A DNA stretch of 64,000 bases from Sporolactobacillus sp. THM7-7 (GCF_004153225.1 NZ_SEMB01000001.1:1-64000), one strand, 5' to 3'. Shown: positions 37,757 through 46,840, counted from the stretch's first letter. A program made the numbers and translations. The notes: generated by a model from the sequence alone, not told the origin.

Positions 37757-39634
37757 TTAGAGGATATTCAGACGTTCCCGATCAATTAAATAAACGTCCA
37801 GTTCCACCTTTTTCTTTTCAAAATGGGTGACCAAACGATATCTGCCTATCGGAACGGCCAGGAATACGGCATGAATTCTTGCCCCTTTACTGTCTCCGAT
37901 TAACTGGGCTTTTGCCGAATAGCTGCCCTTCTTTTCGTTACTTAATGGAACAAGTTCAAGTTTTCCGTTGATTCGTGTGTTCCCGTAGACGTGAACACGC
38001 GTCAGGAAGAGATCGATCTGCAGTTTTCCCCATTTTTTCTTCTGAACGTAAAGATCTTTTTGCTGCGGACCGGCGAGGGCGATAAAATTCTTCGCCTGGC
38101 TGCCGATGTCCAGAGATAACAGGCGGGACTGGTTTTCATACACGAGCGCTGTTCGGTTGTTAATCAGCGCCGGACAGGATAAACCGTGCGGAGCAACGAT
38201 TCCCCTGTGAAATGTATAGCCGAACGCAGAGAAGCGAGCCGCCAAATCCCACGGCTGATCGTTCAAAGGCTTATGGAACAAAGCATCGTCGATATCGATT
38301 TCGATCGATTGAGTCGCCGTGATCTTGGCGTCTGTTTTCGAGACCGGCTCTGGGCCCGCATGCCAGCGATCGTGATGCAAGCGCCATGTCTCTCTCGTCT
38401 TTCTCCCCTTTATGCTGATGTCATAAGCCATTTTGTCTATTTCCTGATCAAGGCTTAATAAAGAGTCGCTAGGCGCACTCTCTTTTAAGGGAACTTTTCG
38501 TTTATAATGATTCCCCTCTGTCGATACTAAATATGCTTTTTTCTCATTTAGGCTCATTTCCGTTTTTGTTTCCAGATAGACTTTTCCGTTCTGCCAGCGA
38601 ACGTCCGTCGCGTAACTTCGAGCAGTCAGCCCTTTATCGGCTTCCGCAATTTGCTTCAGATCGTGTACATTATCGCTGTTTCTTAAATAAAAAGCCCTCA
38701 GTTGATCGACCGAATACAACGTTTGATCAATGTCAGCCGGAACAAATTCACTGGCTATTTTTTTTGCAAAGTCAAATTCAAGCTGATCTCTTTCGCTGTC
38801 ATGCTTTAAAAGCCACTGACCGAGATTCCCCAGCACTCTTGTACGATACCAGTGCCTCAGCATGAAAGTCAAATCGTCTTCGTTCGAAATCGTTGTTTTA
38901 AAGAAATGAAACAGATTCCTAATTTGCCCCCACTTCTCCTTCGGATCCCTTCCGAAACTGCTCGAATTATTGGTTCCGGTGTACACCCAGTGGTAACAGG
39001 GATAGTCGGCCAATATGGATACTTTGGCTCCGCAGGAGAATACTTTTGTATTGAAATAGACATCTTCCCAAAGCACACGCTCGCCTTCATTAAAGGTGAT
39101 GTTGTGATCCAGTAAAAACTGTCTTCTGTAAAATTTATGCGGCGTCATCGGGAGTAACGATTGAATGCCCATTTTTTCAGCAGAGGTTCGATTTTCCTTG
39201 AAAGGATCCCAGCCCCAGGACCAGCCCTTCGTTCTGACTTCCTTAGCGTTGACCACGTCGGCCTGACTTTCCGAAGCAAACCGATACACTCTCTCGAAAG
39301 CCTCGGGGAAGACATAATCATCATGGTCCAGATACAAGATGTACTCGCCTTTAGCCAATCGGGTTCCAACGTTTCGCGGTCTGCTGCCCCAACCTGAGTT
39401 GGGGATTTGTTTGACGATCATGTTCTTTCGTTTCCTGGACTCCGCTTGCAACCGTTCAAAAACATCCGTCGTCGAACCGTCATCAATAAATACGGTTTCA
39501 AATGAAGACGGATCCATCGTTTGCTGATCCAATGAATGAAGGACTCTCTCCAGACTCTTTGGATCCGTATTGTACGTCGGAACGACAACGCTGATTTTAA
39601 TACGCTCACGATCATTCTTTTTAAAATGTATCAC
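37757..39634 (-). CDS. GT2 glycosyltransferase, TarS-like
   Basis: Predicted cytoplasmic inverting glycosyltransferase of 625 residues that decorates a cell-surface polymer. Residues 12-235 form the GT-A domain: VVPTYN, the nucleotide strand ending DDGST, PNSGWGSRPRNVG, and the metal motif DHDDY near 106; LLPMTPHKFYRRQFLL and WEDVYF follow. The rest is a helical linker plus beta-rich repeats, the layout of wall-teichoic-acid transferases TarS/TarP. No membrane helix. Start is GTG with AGGAAG nine bases upstream. The gene is isolated, with no tag/tar genes nearby, so acceptor and sugar are unknown. An extended -10 TGGTATGAT lies upstream. Confidence 0.75.
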   Translation of the reverse strand: MIHFKKNDRERIKISVVVPTYNTDPKSLERVLHSLDQQTMDPSSFETVFIDDGSTTDVFERLQAESRKRKNMIVKQIPNSGWGSRPRNVGTRLAKGEYILYLDHDDYVFPEAFERVYRFASESQADVVNAKEVRTKGWSWGWDPFKENRTSAEKMGIQSLLPMTPHKFYRRQFLLDHNITFNEGERVLWEDVYFNTKVFSCGAKVSILADYPCYHWVYTGTNNSSSFGRDPKEKWGQIRNLFHFFKTTISNEDDLTFMLRHWYRTRVLGNLGQWLLKHDSERDQLEFDFAKKIASEFVPADIDQTLYSVDQLRAFYLRNSDNVHDLKQIAEADKGLTARSYATDVRWQNGKVYLETKTEMSLNEKKAYLVSTEGNHYKRKVPLKESAPSDSLLSLDQEIDKMAYDISIKGRKTRETWRLHHDRWHAGPEPVSKTDAKITATQSIEIDIDDALFHKPLNDQPWDLAARFSAFGYTFHRGIVAPHGLSCPALINNRTALVYENQSRLLSLDIGSQAKNFIALAGPQQKDLYVQKKKWGKLQIDLFLTRVHVYGNTRINGKLELVPLSNEKKGSYSAKAQLIGDSKGARIHAVFLAVPIGRYRLVTHFEKKKVELDVYLIDRERLNIL

Positions 39635-39770
39635 GCTCTAAGTCTTCCTTCCTATCGGCAACATTGCTAACACTAACATAAGTGAATCATACCATATTAT
39701 TCGCTGAAATAGGAGTAAATACTAGTATCGATTTCGTCGGATAATTCATCACTTCTTCGGAAAAAACAAA

Positions 39771-39796
39771 AAACAGCCCAACTTCTCAGGCTGTTT
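39771..39796. terminator. Bidirectional terminator of the CBS gene
   Basis: Arms AAACAGCC (39771-39778) and GGCTGTTT (39789-39796) with an A run left and T-rich right. Confidence 0.7.
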
Positions 39797-39867
39797 CTTT
39801 AAAACGTTTTCATCAGCTGTGTCGCTGCGAAAATCCGCAAAAAGGAACCTTTCCATTTAATCCGCTC

Positions 39868-40320
39868 CTACAGCAGCGAACCGATATACTGGATCACATC
39901 GCCGCGGCTGACGATACCAACGACACGTCTCTCGTTATCGATGACCGGTATTTTCTTAAAACGATGATGGGACAGTATTTTTAATACAGCGTCAAGATCC
40001 TGATTAAAAAATACCGTCTGCAGGCGGCCTTTCTTCATAAAGTCCTTCACTTTTTTATTCAGAAGGCCCTTGATCTTATCATACGTTAATTCGACTTCGA
40101 CTGCGGAGATCATCGTATAAAATTCGTAAATAGTTTGCGGTTTTGGGGCAACCGCACGGAGGACGTCTCCATCGCTGACGAAGCCAACCAGCTGATTTTT
40201 GTCATTTAGCACGGGGACACCGCCGATCTTGTGTGTGAGCATCGTTTGTATCAGGGATTGAATACGGTCATCTTCACGTATGGCAATGACTTCTTTGACC
40301 ATCAGTTCGTTAATTTGCAT
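39868..40320 (-). CDS. CBS-domain-pair protein
   Basis: A 150-residue cytoplasmic protein made of two CBS domains. The first runs about residues 7-60 (KIGGVPVLNDKNQLVGFVSD), the second about 88-148 (FKKIPVIDNERRVVGIVSRG). Such Bateman modules bind adenine nucleotides; with no fused enzyme domain the partner is unknown. Start ATG has GGGGGAT upstream. A cre-like TGTAAGCGCTTTAA lies 62 bases upstream, which is unusual for this type of gene and suggests a link to carbon status. It lies downstream of spoVS on the same strand but with its own upstream region and a terminator between. Confidence 0.83.
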   Translation of the reverse strand: MQINELMVKEVIAIREDDRIQSLIQTMLTHKIGGVPVLNDKNQLVGFVSDGDVLRAVAPKPQTIYEFYTMISAVEVELTYDKIKGLLNKKVKDFMKKGRLQTVFFNQDLDAVLKILSHHRFKKIPVIDNERRVVGIVSRGDVIQYIGSLL

Positions 40321-40381
40321 GACAACGATCCCCCTTCTGCTTTACATCAATGTTTCTCTTTTAATTATACAATATTTTTGT

Positions 40382-40395
40382 TGTAAGCGCTTTAA
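40382..40395. promoter_or_regulatory. cre-like site upstream of CBS gene
   Basis: TGTAAGCGCTTTAA matches 13 of 14 cre positions; a TATAAT-like sequence on the minus strand lies between it and the gene. Confidence 0.5.
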
Positions 40396-40455
40396 AACAT
40401 ACTTTGACACAGACAACTTTTCGTTCCTTTTGTCCGAAATGGCTGTCTTATCATA

Positions 40456-40490
40456 TAAAAAAACCGCTTACCATTTTTTATGGGAAACGG
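40456..40490 (-). terminator. Terminator after spoVS
   Basis: Eleven-position stem CCGCTTACCAT/ATGGGAAACGG (40464-40490, two mismatches); the A run at 40457-40463 gives the minus-strand T tract. Confidence 0.6.
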
Positions 40491-40508
40491 CATTCCTTTC
40501 TTATCTTC

Positions 40509-40775
40509 TCAACGCGGTTCGACAATCAATTTGATCGCGGTGCGCTCTTCCCCGTCAATCAGAATATCGGTAAAAGCAGGGATGCAAATTAAATCTAGGC
40601 CGCTTGGTGCAACAAATCCGCGCGCGATCGCGACCGCTTTGACGGCCTGATTCAGCGCCCCAGCACCGATCGCCTGGATTTCGGCGCTTCTTTGTTCCCG
40701 CATCGCGTGAGCAAGGGCACCTGCAACAGAGTTGGGTACAGATTTTGCTGAAACTTTTAAAACATCCATTAGCAC
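40509..40775 (-). CDS. spoVS: Stage V sporulation protein S
   Basis: Small Alba-fold-like protein needed for proper septation and coat/spore development in Bacillus. The sequence is almost invariant in its middle (GAGALNQAVKAVAIARGFVA and SGLDLICIPAFTDILIDGEE). I list GTG 40775 (88 residues) because AAGGAG is seven bases upstream; the alternative ATG two codons later gives the standard 86 residues beginning MDVLKVSAKS but stands 13 bases from the site. A sigma-H-type promoter lies at 40812-40840. It follows ymdB, as in B. subtilis. Confidence 0.95.
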   Translation of the reverse strand: MLMDVLKVSAKSVPNSVAGALAHAMREQRSAEIQAIGAGALNQAVKAVAIARGFVAPSGLDLICIPAFTDILIDGEERTAIKLIVEPR

Positions 40776-40811
40776 TTGTCATCTCCTTATGAAGATTGCC
40801 CACAGTTAACT

Positions 40812-40840
40812 ATATTCTTCAGGAAGATGACTATTCCTCG
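40812..40840 (-). promoter_or_regulatory. Sigma-H-type promoter of spoVS
   Basis: Minus strand CGAGGAATA (40840-40832), 11-bp spacer, GAAGAATAT (40820-40812); this fits RNAGGAWWW-N11/12-RNNGAATWW at all defined positions but the first. The spoVS gene of B. subtilis is known to be sigma-H dependent. Confidence 0.7.
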
Positions 40841-41068
40841 ATTGGGACGCTAGTTTTAAAAAAATTCCAATGTTCCGTGCTCCGTTGATTTTTAATTCAT
40901 AAGCAAGGTTTCACGAGAACCTTTCTCCCTAAATCTTATTTCGAGAGAAGTATGATAAATGTGTGACAAATTTTCAAAAAAATAGACTGGTTGGCAAAAA
41001 CAACGCGAATTTTATTATGTTAACTTATTATGTACCTTACTCTAAAATTAACGGAATCCTGTATTTCA

Positions 41069-41869
41069 TTAACGTAAATCCAAAAACGGATGATCGCTGT
41101 TGATCAGCCGTCGTTCAATCCGCTTTGCTTTACCGTTTTTCTCATCCACATCGATCACGGCAAAGCCAATCTGGCCTGGACCCTCTTCGCTTTCAAACCG
41201 AACCGGCAGGCCGGTGAGGAAGCGTTTGATCACCGCGGAGCGCTCGACACCGATGATGCCATTATAGGGACCGGTCATCCCCACATCGGTCAGATAGGCA
41301 GTACCTTCGGGCAAAATGCGTTCATCCGCGGTCTGGACATGAGTATGTGTGCCGATCACCGCAGACACACGGCCGTCGAGATACCAAGCCAGTGCCATTT
41401 TCTCACTTGTCGTCTCGGCATGGACATCGACAAAAATGATTGGTGTCACTTTCCGCGCCTGATCGATCAGCCGGTCGGCTACGCGAAACGGGTCGTCCAG
41501 AGAGGGGAGAAAAACCCGGCCCTGAATATTCATCACCGCGACACGCCATTGATTGATCGAAAGAATTCTGAGCCCGGAACCTGGCGTCCCTTCCGGAAAA
41601 TTAGCCGGACGAACGAGGTGATTGGCCTCATCGATAAATGTAAAAATATCACGATTATCCCATGTATGATTCCCCATCGTAATCATGTCGGCCCCAAGAT
41701 CCATGAGCCGACTGTATATTTTCCTTGTTATCCCTTTTCCGTGGGCGGCATTTTCACCGTTAATTATGGTAATCCCAGGGCGGTACTCGCTTTTCAGTTT
41801 CGACAAATATTGTTCCACCATTTGCCGCCCGACTTTTCCGTAGACGTCACCAATAAATAAGATTCTCAT
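41069..41869 (-). CDS. ymdB: Metallophosphoesterase YmdB
   Basis: Phosphodiesterase of the YmdB family (active on 2-prime,3-prime-cyclic nucleotides in B. subtilis, where it affects biofilm and motility decisions). The 266 residues carry the calcineurin-like metal ligands: FIGDVYG (residues 5-11), NGENAAHGKG near 38, MGNHTWDNR near 66, DVHAETTSEK near 147 and IGTHTHVQTAD near 173. Start at ATG 41869 matches the family MRILFIGDV; an upstream in-frame TTG is unnecessary. It follows rny, as in Bacillus, but is separated from it by a terminator and a structured segment. Confidence 0.95.
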   Translation of the reverse strand: MRILFIGDVYGKVGRQMVEQYLSKLKSEYRPGITIINGENAAHGKGITRKIYSRLMDLGADMITMGNHTWDNRDIFTFIDEANHLVRPANFPEGTPGSGLRILSINQWRVAVMNIQGRVFLPSLDDPFRVADRLIDQARKVTPIIFVDVHAETTSEKMALAWYLDGRVSAVIGTHTHVQTADERILPEGTAYLTDVGMTGPYNGIIGVERSAVIKRFLTGLPVRFESEEGPGQIGFAVIDVDEKNGKAKRIERRLINSDHPFLDLR

Positions 41870-41954
41870 CAAACCCGCTCTTTTCCTGTAAACTCAGTTT
41901 TTATTTAAAAATACAGCTTTCCAAAAAGTCAGCTAGAAAGGGAGGAAAAATAGA

Positions 41955-42060
41955 AGTTTAGCGGCTAAAGACGCGAGCGTCCTGTTTACAACACCGGCAC
42001 CGGGCTATCCTAGCCGCCCGCGAGAAAGTCAAACACGCGTTTTTGACTGCCTGCGCGTAC
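41955..42060 (-). other. Structured intergenic segment upstream of ymdB
   Basis: Contains a perfect hairpin AGTCAAA/TTTGACT around an ACGCGT core (42027-42048) and GACGC-GA-GCGTC (about 41969-41980). In minus orientation the order GGCGGC, GGTGCC, CAGGAC, GCGTCTTT is shared with the segment upstream of rny. No reading frame with support. Confidence 0.5.
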
Positions 42061-42188
42061 AACACTGGTCGTAAAAGCTCATATAAACATAAAGGGAACT
42101 TAGTGAAGCCAAGTCTTTAGGCGCCAGCTGAACCTTATTTTCCATTAAATGATAGCTAAAGCAAGCTGACGAAGAGTTCGGGCAGCCA

Positions 42189-42216
42189 TTTTTCCCGAAC
42201 TTTTCGAACATCTTCT
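42189..42216. repeat. Dispersed 30-bp element, copy 1
   Basis: TTTTTCCCGAACTTTTCGAA followed by CATCTTCT. Same orientation and core as the copies at 46813, 50017 and 63801. It lies between the rny terminator and ymdB. Confidence 0.6.
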
Positions 42217-42218
42217 AA

Positions 42219-42243
42219 AGAAAAGAGCGGCAAAACGCCGCTC
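42219..42243 (-). terminator. Terminator after rny
   Basis: Perfect arms AAAGAGCGGC and GCCGCTCTTT with a short loop directly after the rny stop; T-rich on the minus strand. Confidence 0.85.
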
Positions 42244-42244
42244 T

Positions 42245-43801
42245 TTACTTTGCATATTCAACAGCTCTTGTCTCACGGATCACCGTGACTTTAATGTTTC
42301 CTGGATAGTCCAATTCATTTTCGATTTTCTTTGTAATATCGTGAGCCAGCTGAAAAGACTTGGCATCGTCGATAATGTCCGGCTGAACAATAATGCGAAT
42401 CTCGCGACCAGCCTGAATTGCGTACGATTTTTCCACACCTTCGAAGGATTCGGAGATCTCCTCGAGCTTCTCCAGACGGTGGATATAAGTCTCCAGCGTC
42501 TCCCGACGAGCCCCCGGTCTGGCAGCCGAAAGTGCGTCTGCGGCTGCAACCAGAACGGAGATGACCGATGTCGCTTCCGTATCTCCATGGTGGGAGGCGA
42601 TGCTGTTAATGACGACTGGATGTTCTTTATATTTTCTCGCCAGTTCAATGCCAATTTCCACGTGGCTGCCTTCGACTTCATGGTCAACCGCTTTTCCAAT
42701 GTCGTGAAGGAGCCCGGCACGTCTGGCCAAAGTCTCATCCTCGCCCAATTCAGCCGCCATCATACCGGTGAGAAAGGCCACTTCCACAGAATGCTTGAGT
42801 ACGTTCTGTCCGTAGCTGGTTCTGAAGTGCAGACGGCCCAGAATTTTAATCAGATCCGGATGCAAGCTGTGAATCCCGACTTCGAAAGTGGTTTGTTCAC
42901 CATAGTCCCGTATTTTATCGTCTACCTCATGGCGCGCCTTTTCGACCATTTCCTCAATTCTGGCTGGATGAATCCGCCCGTCCTGAACCAGTTTTTCCAA
43001 AGCAATACGCGCAATTTCGCGCCGAATCGGGTCAAAACCGGATAGAATGACTGCTTCCGGCGTATCGTCAATGATTAAATCGATTCCGGTCAGCGTCTCG
43101 AGCGTTCGGATATTTCGCCCTTCCCTTCCGATGATTCGACCTTTCATCTCATCATTTGGAAGGTTGACCACTGAAACGGTCGTCTCAGCGACATGATCGG
43201 CCGCACAGCGCTGGATAGCCATTGAAAGAATACTTTTCGCTTTCTTTTCAGCCTCTTCCCTGGCTTTCGTTTCGATATTTTTTGCCAGAAGAGCCGCGTC
43301 ATGAGCCGTTTCCCGCTTCACCTGATTCATGATCAGTTCCTTGGCTTCTTCATTCGTCAGTCCGGAAATACGTTCAAGCTCTAATTGCTGCCTGTGCAGC
43401 AATTCCTCCACTTTGCTTTCCATCTCTTCAATTTGTCGATGTTTCTTGCTAAGTGTTTCCTCCTTTTTTTCCAATGAACCTTCTTTATTATCGAGAGACT
43501 CGCTTTTACGATCGAGCAGATCCTCTTTTTGTACGAGGCGTTGTTCCTGCCTTTGAAGTTCATTTCTCCGTTCCCGGATTTCACTTTCAGCTTGAGACCG
43601 AAAAGTATGAATCTCGTCCTTGGCTTCAAGGAGAGCTTCTTTCTTCAATGCTTCCGCATTGCGTTTGGCATCGTCGACGATCTGACGAGCCGCCGTTTCC
43701 GCAGAAGCGATCTTCGCTTCAGCAATTTTCTTTCGGATGTAGTACCCAACAAAAAGACAAACTACAGAGATAAGCGCAATGGAGATGATTGTAAGAGCCA
43801 T
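42245..43801 (-). CDS. rny: Ribonuclease Y
   Basis: Membrane-anchored endoribonuclease that initiates mRNA decay. The 518 residues show an N-terminal helix (about 3-25), a long coiled coil (about 28-200), a KH domain ([20 protein letters not shown] near 210), and an HD domain with [12 protein letters not shown] near 360 and ASHHGD near 395. Start at ATG 43801 has AAGGAGGTGA at ideal distance; the 15 codons upstream in frame are not used. A near-consensus promoter at 44046-44074 implies a leader of about 240 nt that contains a strongly folded segment. Between recA and ymdB, as in Bacillus but without pbpX. Confidence 0.96.
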   Translation of the reverse strand: MALTIISIALISVVCLFVGYYIRKKIAEAKIASAETAARQIVDDAKRNAEALKKEALLEAKDEIHTFRSQAESEIRERRNELQRQEQRLVQKEDLLDRKSESLDNKEGSLEKKEETLSKKHRQIEEMESKVEELLHRQQLELERISGLTNEEAKELIMNQVKRETAHDAALLAKNIETKAREEAEKKAKSILSMAIQRCAADHVAETTVSVVNLPNDEMKGRIIGREGRNIRTLETLTGIDLIIDDTPEAVILSGFDPIRREIARIALEKLVQDGRIHPARIEEMVEKARHEVDDKIRDYGEQTTFEVGIHSLHPDLIKILGRLHFRTSYGQNVLKHSVEVAFLTGMMAAELGEDETLARRAGLLHDIGKAVDHEVEGSHVEIGIELARKYKEHPVVINSIASHHGDTEATSVISVLVAAADALSAARPGARRETLETYIHRLEKLEEISESFEGVEKSYAIQAGREIRIIVQPDIIDDAKSFQLAHDITKKIENELDYPGNIKVTVIRETRAVEYAK

Positions 43802-43867
43802 TATTTCACCTCCTTGCTTTCCCATATCGTCTTGACGTCCATTCAAACGCGTTTCTTTTGAAAAGAT

Positions 43868-43988
43868 GCTTAAAAAAGACGCACTCGCGATCTACGTGTC
43901 CTGCCGATATACATTGCGGCCATGGGCACCTGACCGCAACCTCTAAACAGGCCGCCAGCGGACCTGTCTTCGTCTTTCTTTTTTAAGC
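43868..43988 (-). ncRNA. Candidate structured RNA leader of rny
   Basis: The outer arms GCTTAAAAAAGACG (43868-43881) and CGTCTTTCTTTTTTAAGC (43971-43988) can pair over 14 bp with a four-base bulge. Inside are hairpins CAGGCCGC/GCGGACCTG (43948-43966) and TGCGG/CCGCA (43915-43938), or alternatively GCGGCC (43916-43921) with GGCCGC (43950-43955). It falls wholly within the predicted 5-prime leader of rny. I do not recognise a known riboswitch class. Confidence 0.5.
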
Positions 43989-44045
43989 GCAAACTTAGAA
44001 AAAGTTTCCATATCCTTTCATCAAACATACAAAAGATACAAGTTT

Positions 44046-44074
44046 ATTTTATAATTGGACATTTGGGTTGTCAA
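44046..44074 (-). promoter_or_regulatory. Promoter of rny
   Basis: Minus strand TTGACA (44074-44069), 17 bp, TAAAAT (44051-44046). Confidence 0.7.
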
Positions 44075-44247
44075 CCTTGCGGCAAACGGGTGGAAAAAAA
44101 GAAGTCATTCGGTCATTACAAATAGAATTTTCTGATTTATTTCATTGAAAAAGAATCGCCGCGGACTGTTAGATTCAGCAAGTACGCACGATTCCTTGGC
44201 GGGACGGGATCGATGTTTCAATGACCGTCGTATCCCGACCGATTAAT

Positions 44248-45300
44248 TCAGTTCTTTTCGACGGTCGGTTCTTCTTCAGCCGCTGCGGTCTCCTCTTCCG
44301 GAGCAGAATCAAGGTGAAAATGATCGCGTATCTTTTGCATAATCTCATCCTTCACCGCTTCATTTTCCTTCAGGTACTGCTTCGCGTTTTCCCGCCCCTG
44401 ACCGAGGCGTTCCTTGTTGTATGAATACCACGAACCGCTCTTCTCAACAATATCAAGATCAGAACCGATATCAAGAATCTCCCCTTCCTGGGAAATTCCT
44501 TCTCCATACATGATATCGACCTCTGCTTGTTTAAATGGAGGAGCCACTTTGTTCTTTACTACTTTAATTCTCGCTCGGTTACCGACAATATCGCTGCCCT
44601 GCTTTAACGATTCCGCCCGGCGCACTTCAAGCCGGACCGAGGCGTAAAATTTCAGAGCCCGTCCGCCCGGAGTCGTTTCGGGGTTTCCAAACATGACACC
44701 GACTTTTTCTCGAATCTGGTTGATAAAAATGGCCGTTGTTTTCGATTTGCTGATTACACCTGACAGTTTTCTCAGTGCCTGGGACATGAGGCGCGCCTGA
44801 AGACCGACGTGCGAGTCCCCCATCTCGCCTTCAATTTCGGCTCTTGGAACCAAAGCGGCCACAGAGTCAATCACAATAATATCGATCGCGCCGCTGCGCA
44901 CTAGAGCTTCAGCAATTTCAAGGGCCTGTTCGCCCGTATCTGGCTGGGACAAGAGCAAATCGTCTATATCAACCCCAAGATGCTCGGCATAAACCGGATC
45001 GAGGGCATGTTCGGCATCGATAAACGCCGCCTGTCCTCCTCCCTTCTGCGCTTCCGCTATGGCGTGCAGGGCTACCGTCGTCTTTCCCGAAGATTCGGGT
45101 CCATAGATCTCAATAATCCTCCCGCGTGGATAGCCGCCGACGCCAAGGGCTATATCAAGAGACAGAGATCCAGTTGATACTGTGGAAACCCGCTGCTCCG
45201 GCTGCTCGCCGAGTCTCATAATCGAACCTTTGCCAAACTGTTTTTCAATTTTCCGAAGTGCGCTTTCCAATGCGGCTTTTCTCTCATTATTTCCTGACAT
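44248..45300 (-). CDS. recA: Recombinase A
   Basis: ATP-dependent strand-exchange protein and SOS co-protease. The 350 residues contain Walker [10 protein letters not shown] near 66, Walker [21 protein letters not shown] near 138, and the DNA-binding loop 2 region [20 protein letters not shown] near 200, with the usual acidic C-terminal tail ([11 protein letters not shown]). ATG 45300 is chosen because AAGGAG lies nine bases upstream; the in-frame ATG at 45309 touches that site. Expressed from its own promoter with a LexA-type box, downstream of cinA. Confidence 0.98.
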   Translation of the reverse strand: MSGNNERKAALESALRKIEKQFGKGSIMRLGEQPEQRVSTVSTGSLSLDIALGVGGYPRGRIIEIYGPESSGKTTVALHAIAEAQKGGGQAAFIDAEHALDPVYAEHLGVDIDDLLLSQPDTGEQALEIAEALVRSGAIDIIVIDSVAALVPRAEIEGEMGDSHVGLQARLMSQALRKLSGVISKSKTTAIFINQIREKVGVMFGNPETTPGGRALKFYASVRLEVRRAESLKQGSDIVGNRARIKVVKNKVAPPFKQAEVDIMYGEGISQEGEILDIGSDLDIVEKSGSWYSYNKERLGQGRENAKQYLKENEAVKDEIMQKIRDHFHLDSAPEEETAAAEEEPTVEKN

Positions 45301-45433
45301 GATGATCATCTCCTTATGCTTCTCCGCCCATCAGACCGTTCCGGAGTTTCCCAAACCCCGAACTGCGGAGATGGCGTCATACCGGATATCGTGACCCCGC
45401 AAAAGTATTGCTAGAATACTTTTTGTTATTTAT

Positions 45434-45469
45434 ATCATACCTTTTTTTTGATAATCGCACAACTGTTCT
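45434..45469 (-). promoter_or_regulatory. recA promoter with LexA (DinR) box
   Basis: On the minus strand AGAACAGTTGTGCG (45469-45456) fits CGAACN4GTTCG at 8 of 10 defined positions and overlaps a -35 TTGTGC; 17 bp further is the -10 TATGAT (45439-45434). Confidence 0.6.
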
Positions 45470-45512
45470 CGAGAATATTCATTCGCTTTTTCTTGAAATT
45501 CCGATTCACTTG

Positions 45513-46760
45513 CTACTGGGCGATCGGTGGCAGCCGGAGCAGCCTCCGCCGTACCAGATCATAACCTGTTTTAACGGAGCGGATCCGGATTTTCTGCCGC
45601 TGACCTGTGAAATGAAAAAGGAAAGCCGCTGTTTCGTTCGCATCGGAAAGTCCGATGTAAACCGTTCCGACATCCTTTCCTTCACTTTTGTCCGGACCGG
45701 CGACACCAGTAAAACCGACGCCAATGTCGGAAGCGCACATTTTCCGAACCGAGCGGGCCATCTCTTCCGCGCAGCGGCGGCTGACCGCCCCTTCCTGCTG
45801 CAGCACTTCGCCGGAGACGTGCAGCACCTGTTCCTTAACCTCGTTCGTATAGCAGACGATGCCGCCCTTCAATACCGTTGAAGCGCCCGCAAAGCTGGTT
45901 AGCCAGTCGGACGCCATGCCGCCGGTTAAGCTCTCGGCAAAAGCGACGGTCTTTTTCTTTGTCTGCAACAACCGAAAAACGACTTCGGGCAGTGTCTCCT
46001 CACCGTAACCATAAAGATAGCGCCCGACCCGTTTCTTGATTTTTCCTTCCATTTGATCCAGCATGGCCGCTGCTTTATCTTTGTGCTCATGCTTTGCCGT
46101 CAGCCGAAGTGTCACTTCGCCTTCTTTGGCGAGCGGTGCGATGGTCGGGTTGGACTGGGATTCAATCAGATCGATAATATCGGTCTCCAGCTGTGATTCC
46201 CCGATGCCAAAGAAGCGGAGCACGCGCGATTGAATGTGCGCGGCCCCGTAGCGAGACTGATAGTACCGGATGAAGTCGAGAAACATCGGTTCCATTTCCG
46301 AAGGCACACCCGGCATGAGCAGGTACACCCGGCCGTCCTGCTCGGTGATCATCCCCGGCGCCATCCCATAACGATTCGGGAGAACGCGGCTTCCTTCGAT
46401 AACAAGCGCCTGTTTCCGGTTATTATCCGTCATCTTCCGCCCGGTTGTCCTGAAATAAGCGGCAATGCTGTTCATGGCTTCCTGATCAGTGACAAGCTTT
46501 CGGCCAAGCACTTCTGCCACCGTCTCTTTCGTTAAATCGTCTTTCGTCGGCCCGAGTCCTCCTGTAAAAATCAGCAGATCGGCCCGCGATTCGGCGTGAC
46601 GGATCGCATCCAGGAGGCGCCCTTCATTGTCTCCGCATACCGTATGAAAATAAACATTGACACCAATGAAGGCCAGCTGCTCCGAAATAAACCTGGCGTT
46701 TGTATTCGCAATCTGGCCGAGGAGCAGTTCCGAACCAACCGCAATAATTTCCGCGTTCAT
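45513..46760 (-). CDS. cinA: CinA: nicotinamide-nucleotide amidohydrolase/competence-damage protein
   Basis: Two-domain protein of about 415 residues. N-terminal MoCF/COG1058 domain (ADP-ribose pyrophosphatase type; MNAEIIAVGSELLLGQ, LIFTGGLGPTKDD) and C-terminal PncC domain (VAFAESLTGGMASDWLT near 255, VGFTGVAGPD near 360), which deamidates NMN. ATG 46760 matches the family start, but its AAGGGAAG stands about 12 bases away. The start overlaps the stop of a 25-codon frame (46834-46757, TTATGA), which may couple translation. The order pgsA-cinA-recA is conserved in Bacillales. Confidence 0.93.
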   Translation of the reverse strand: MNAEIIAVGSELLLGQIANTNARFISEQLAFIGVNVYFHTVCGDNEGRLLDAIRHAESRADLLIFTGGLGPTKDDLTKETVAEVLGRKLVTDQEAMNSIAAYFRTTGRKMTDNNRKQALVIEGSRVLPNRYGMAPGMITEQDGRVYLLMPGVPSEMEPMFLDFIRYYQSRYGAAHIQSRVLRFFGIGESQLETDIIDLIESQSNPTIAPLAKEGEVTLRLTAKHEHKDKAAAMLDQMEGKIKKRVGRYLYGYGEETLPEVVFRLLQTKKKTVAFAESLTGGMASDWLTSFAGASTVLKGGIVCYTNEVKEQVLHVSGEVLQQEGAVSRRCAEEMARSVRKMCASDIGVGFTGVAGPDKSEGKDVGTVYIGLSDANETAAFLFHFTGQRQKIRIRSVKTGYDLVRRRLLRLPPIAQ

Positions 46761-46812
46761 AAGGCCAAGACTTCCCTTCCGACTGGACACAAAGTTCGAT
46801 ATTCGCCATCCA

Positions 46813-46840
46813 TTTTCCCGGACTTTTCGAACATCTTCTT
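46813..46840. repeat. Dispersed 30-bp element, copy 2
   Basis: TTTTCCCGGACTTTTCGAAC followed by ATCTTCTT, 50 bp upstream of cinA. On the minus strand it supplies the first codons of a possible 25-codon leader peptide that ends overlapping the cinA start. Confidence 0.6.

Noticed and set aside
42029-42211. 60-codon minus-strand frame beginning MFEKFGKN
   Set aside because: Its first codons come from the dispersed 30-bp element and the rest crosses the structured segment before ymdB; no ribosome site at suitable distance.
43868-43988. Known riboswitch (lysine, T-box, cobalamin, c-di-GMP, SRP RNA) upstream of rny
   Set aside because: Compared by eye with core motifs of these classes; none of their conserved cores is present, so only a generic structured leader is claimed.
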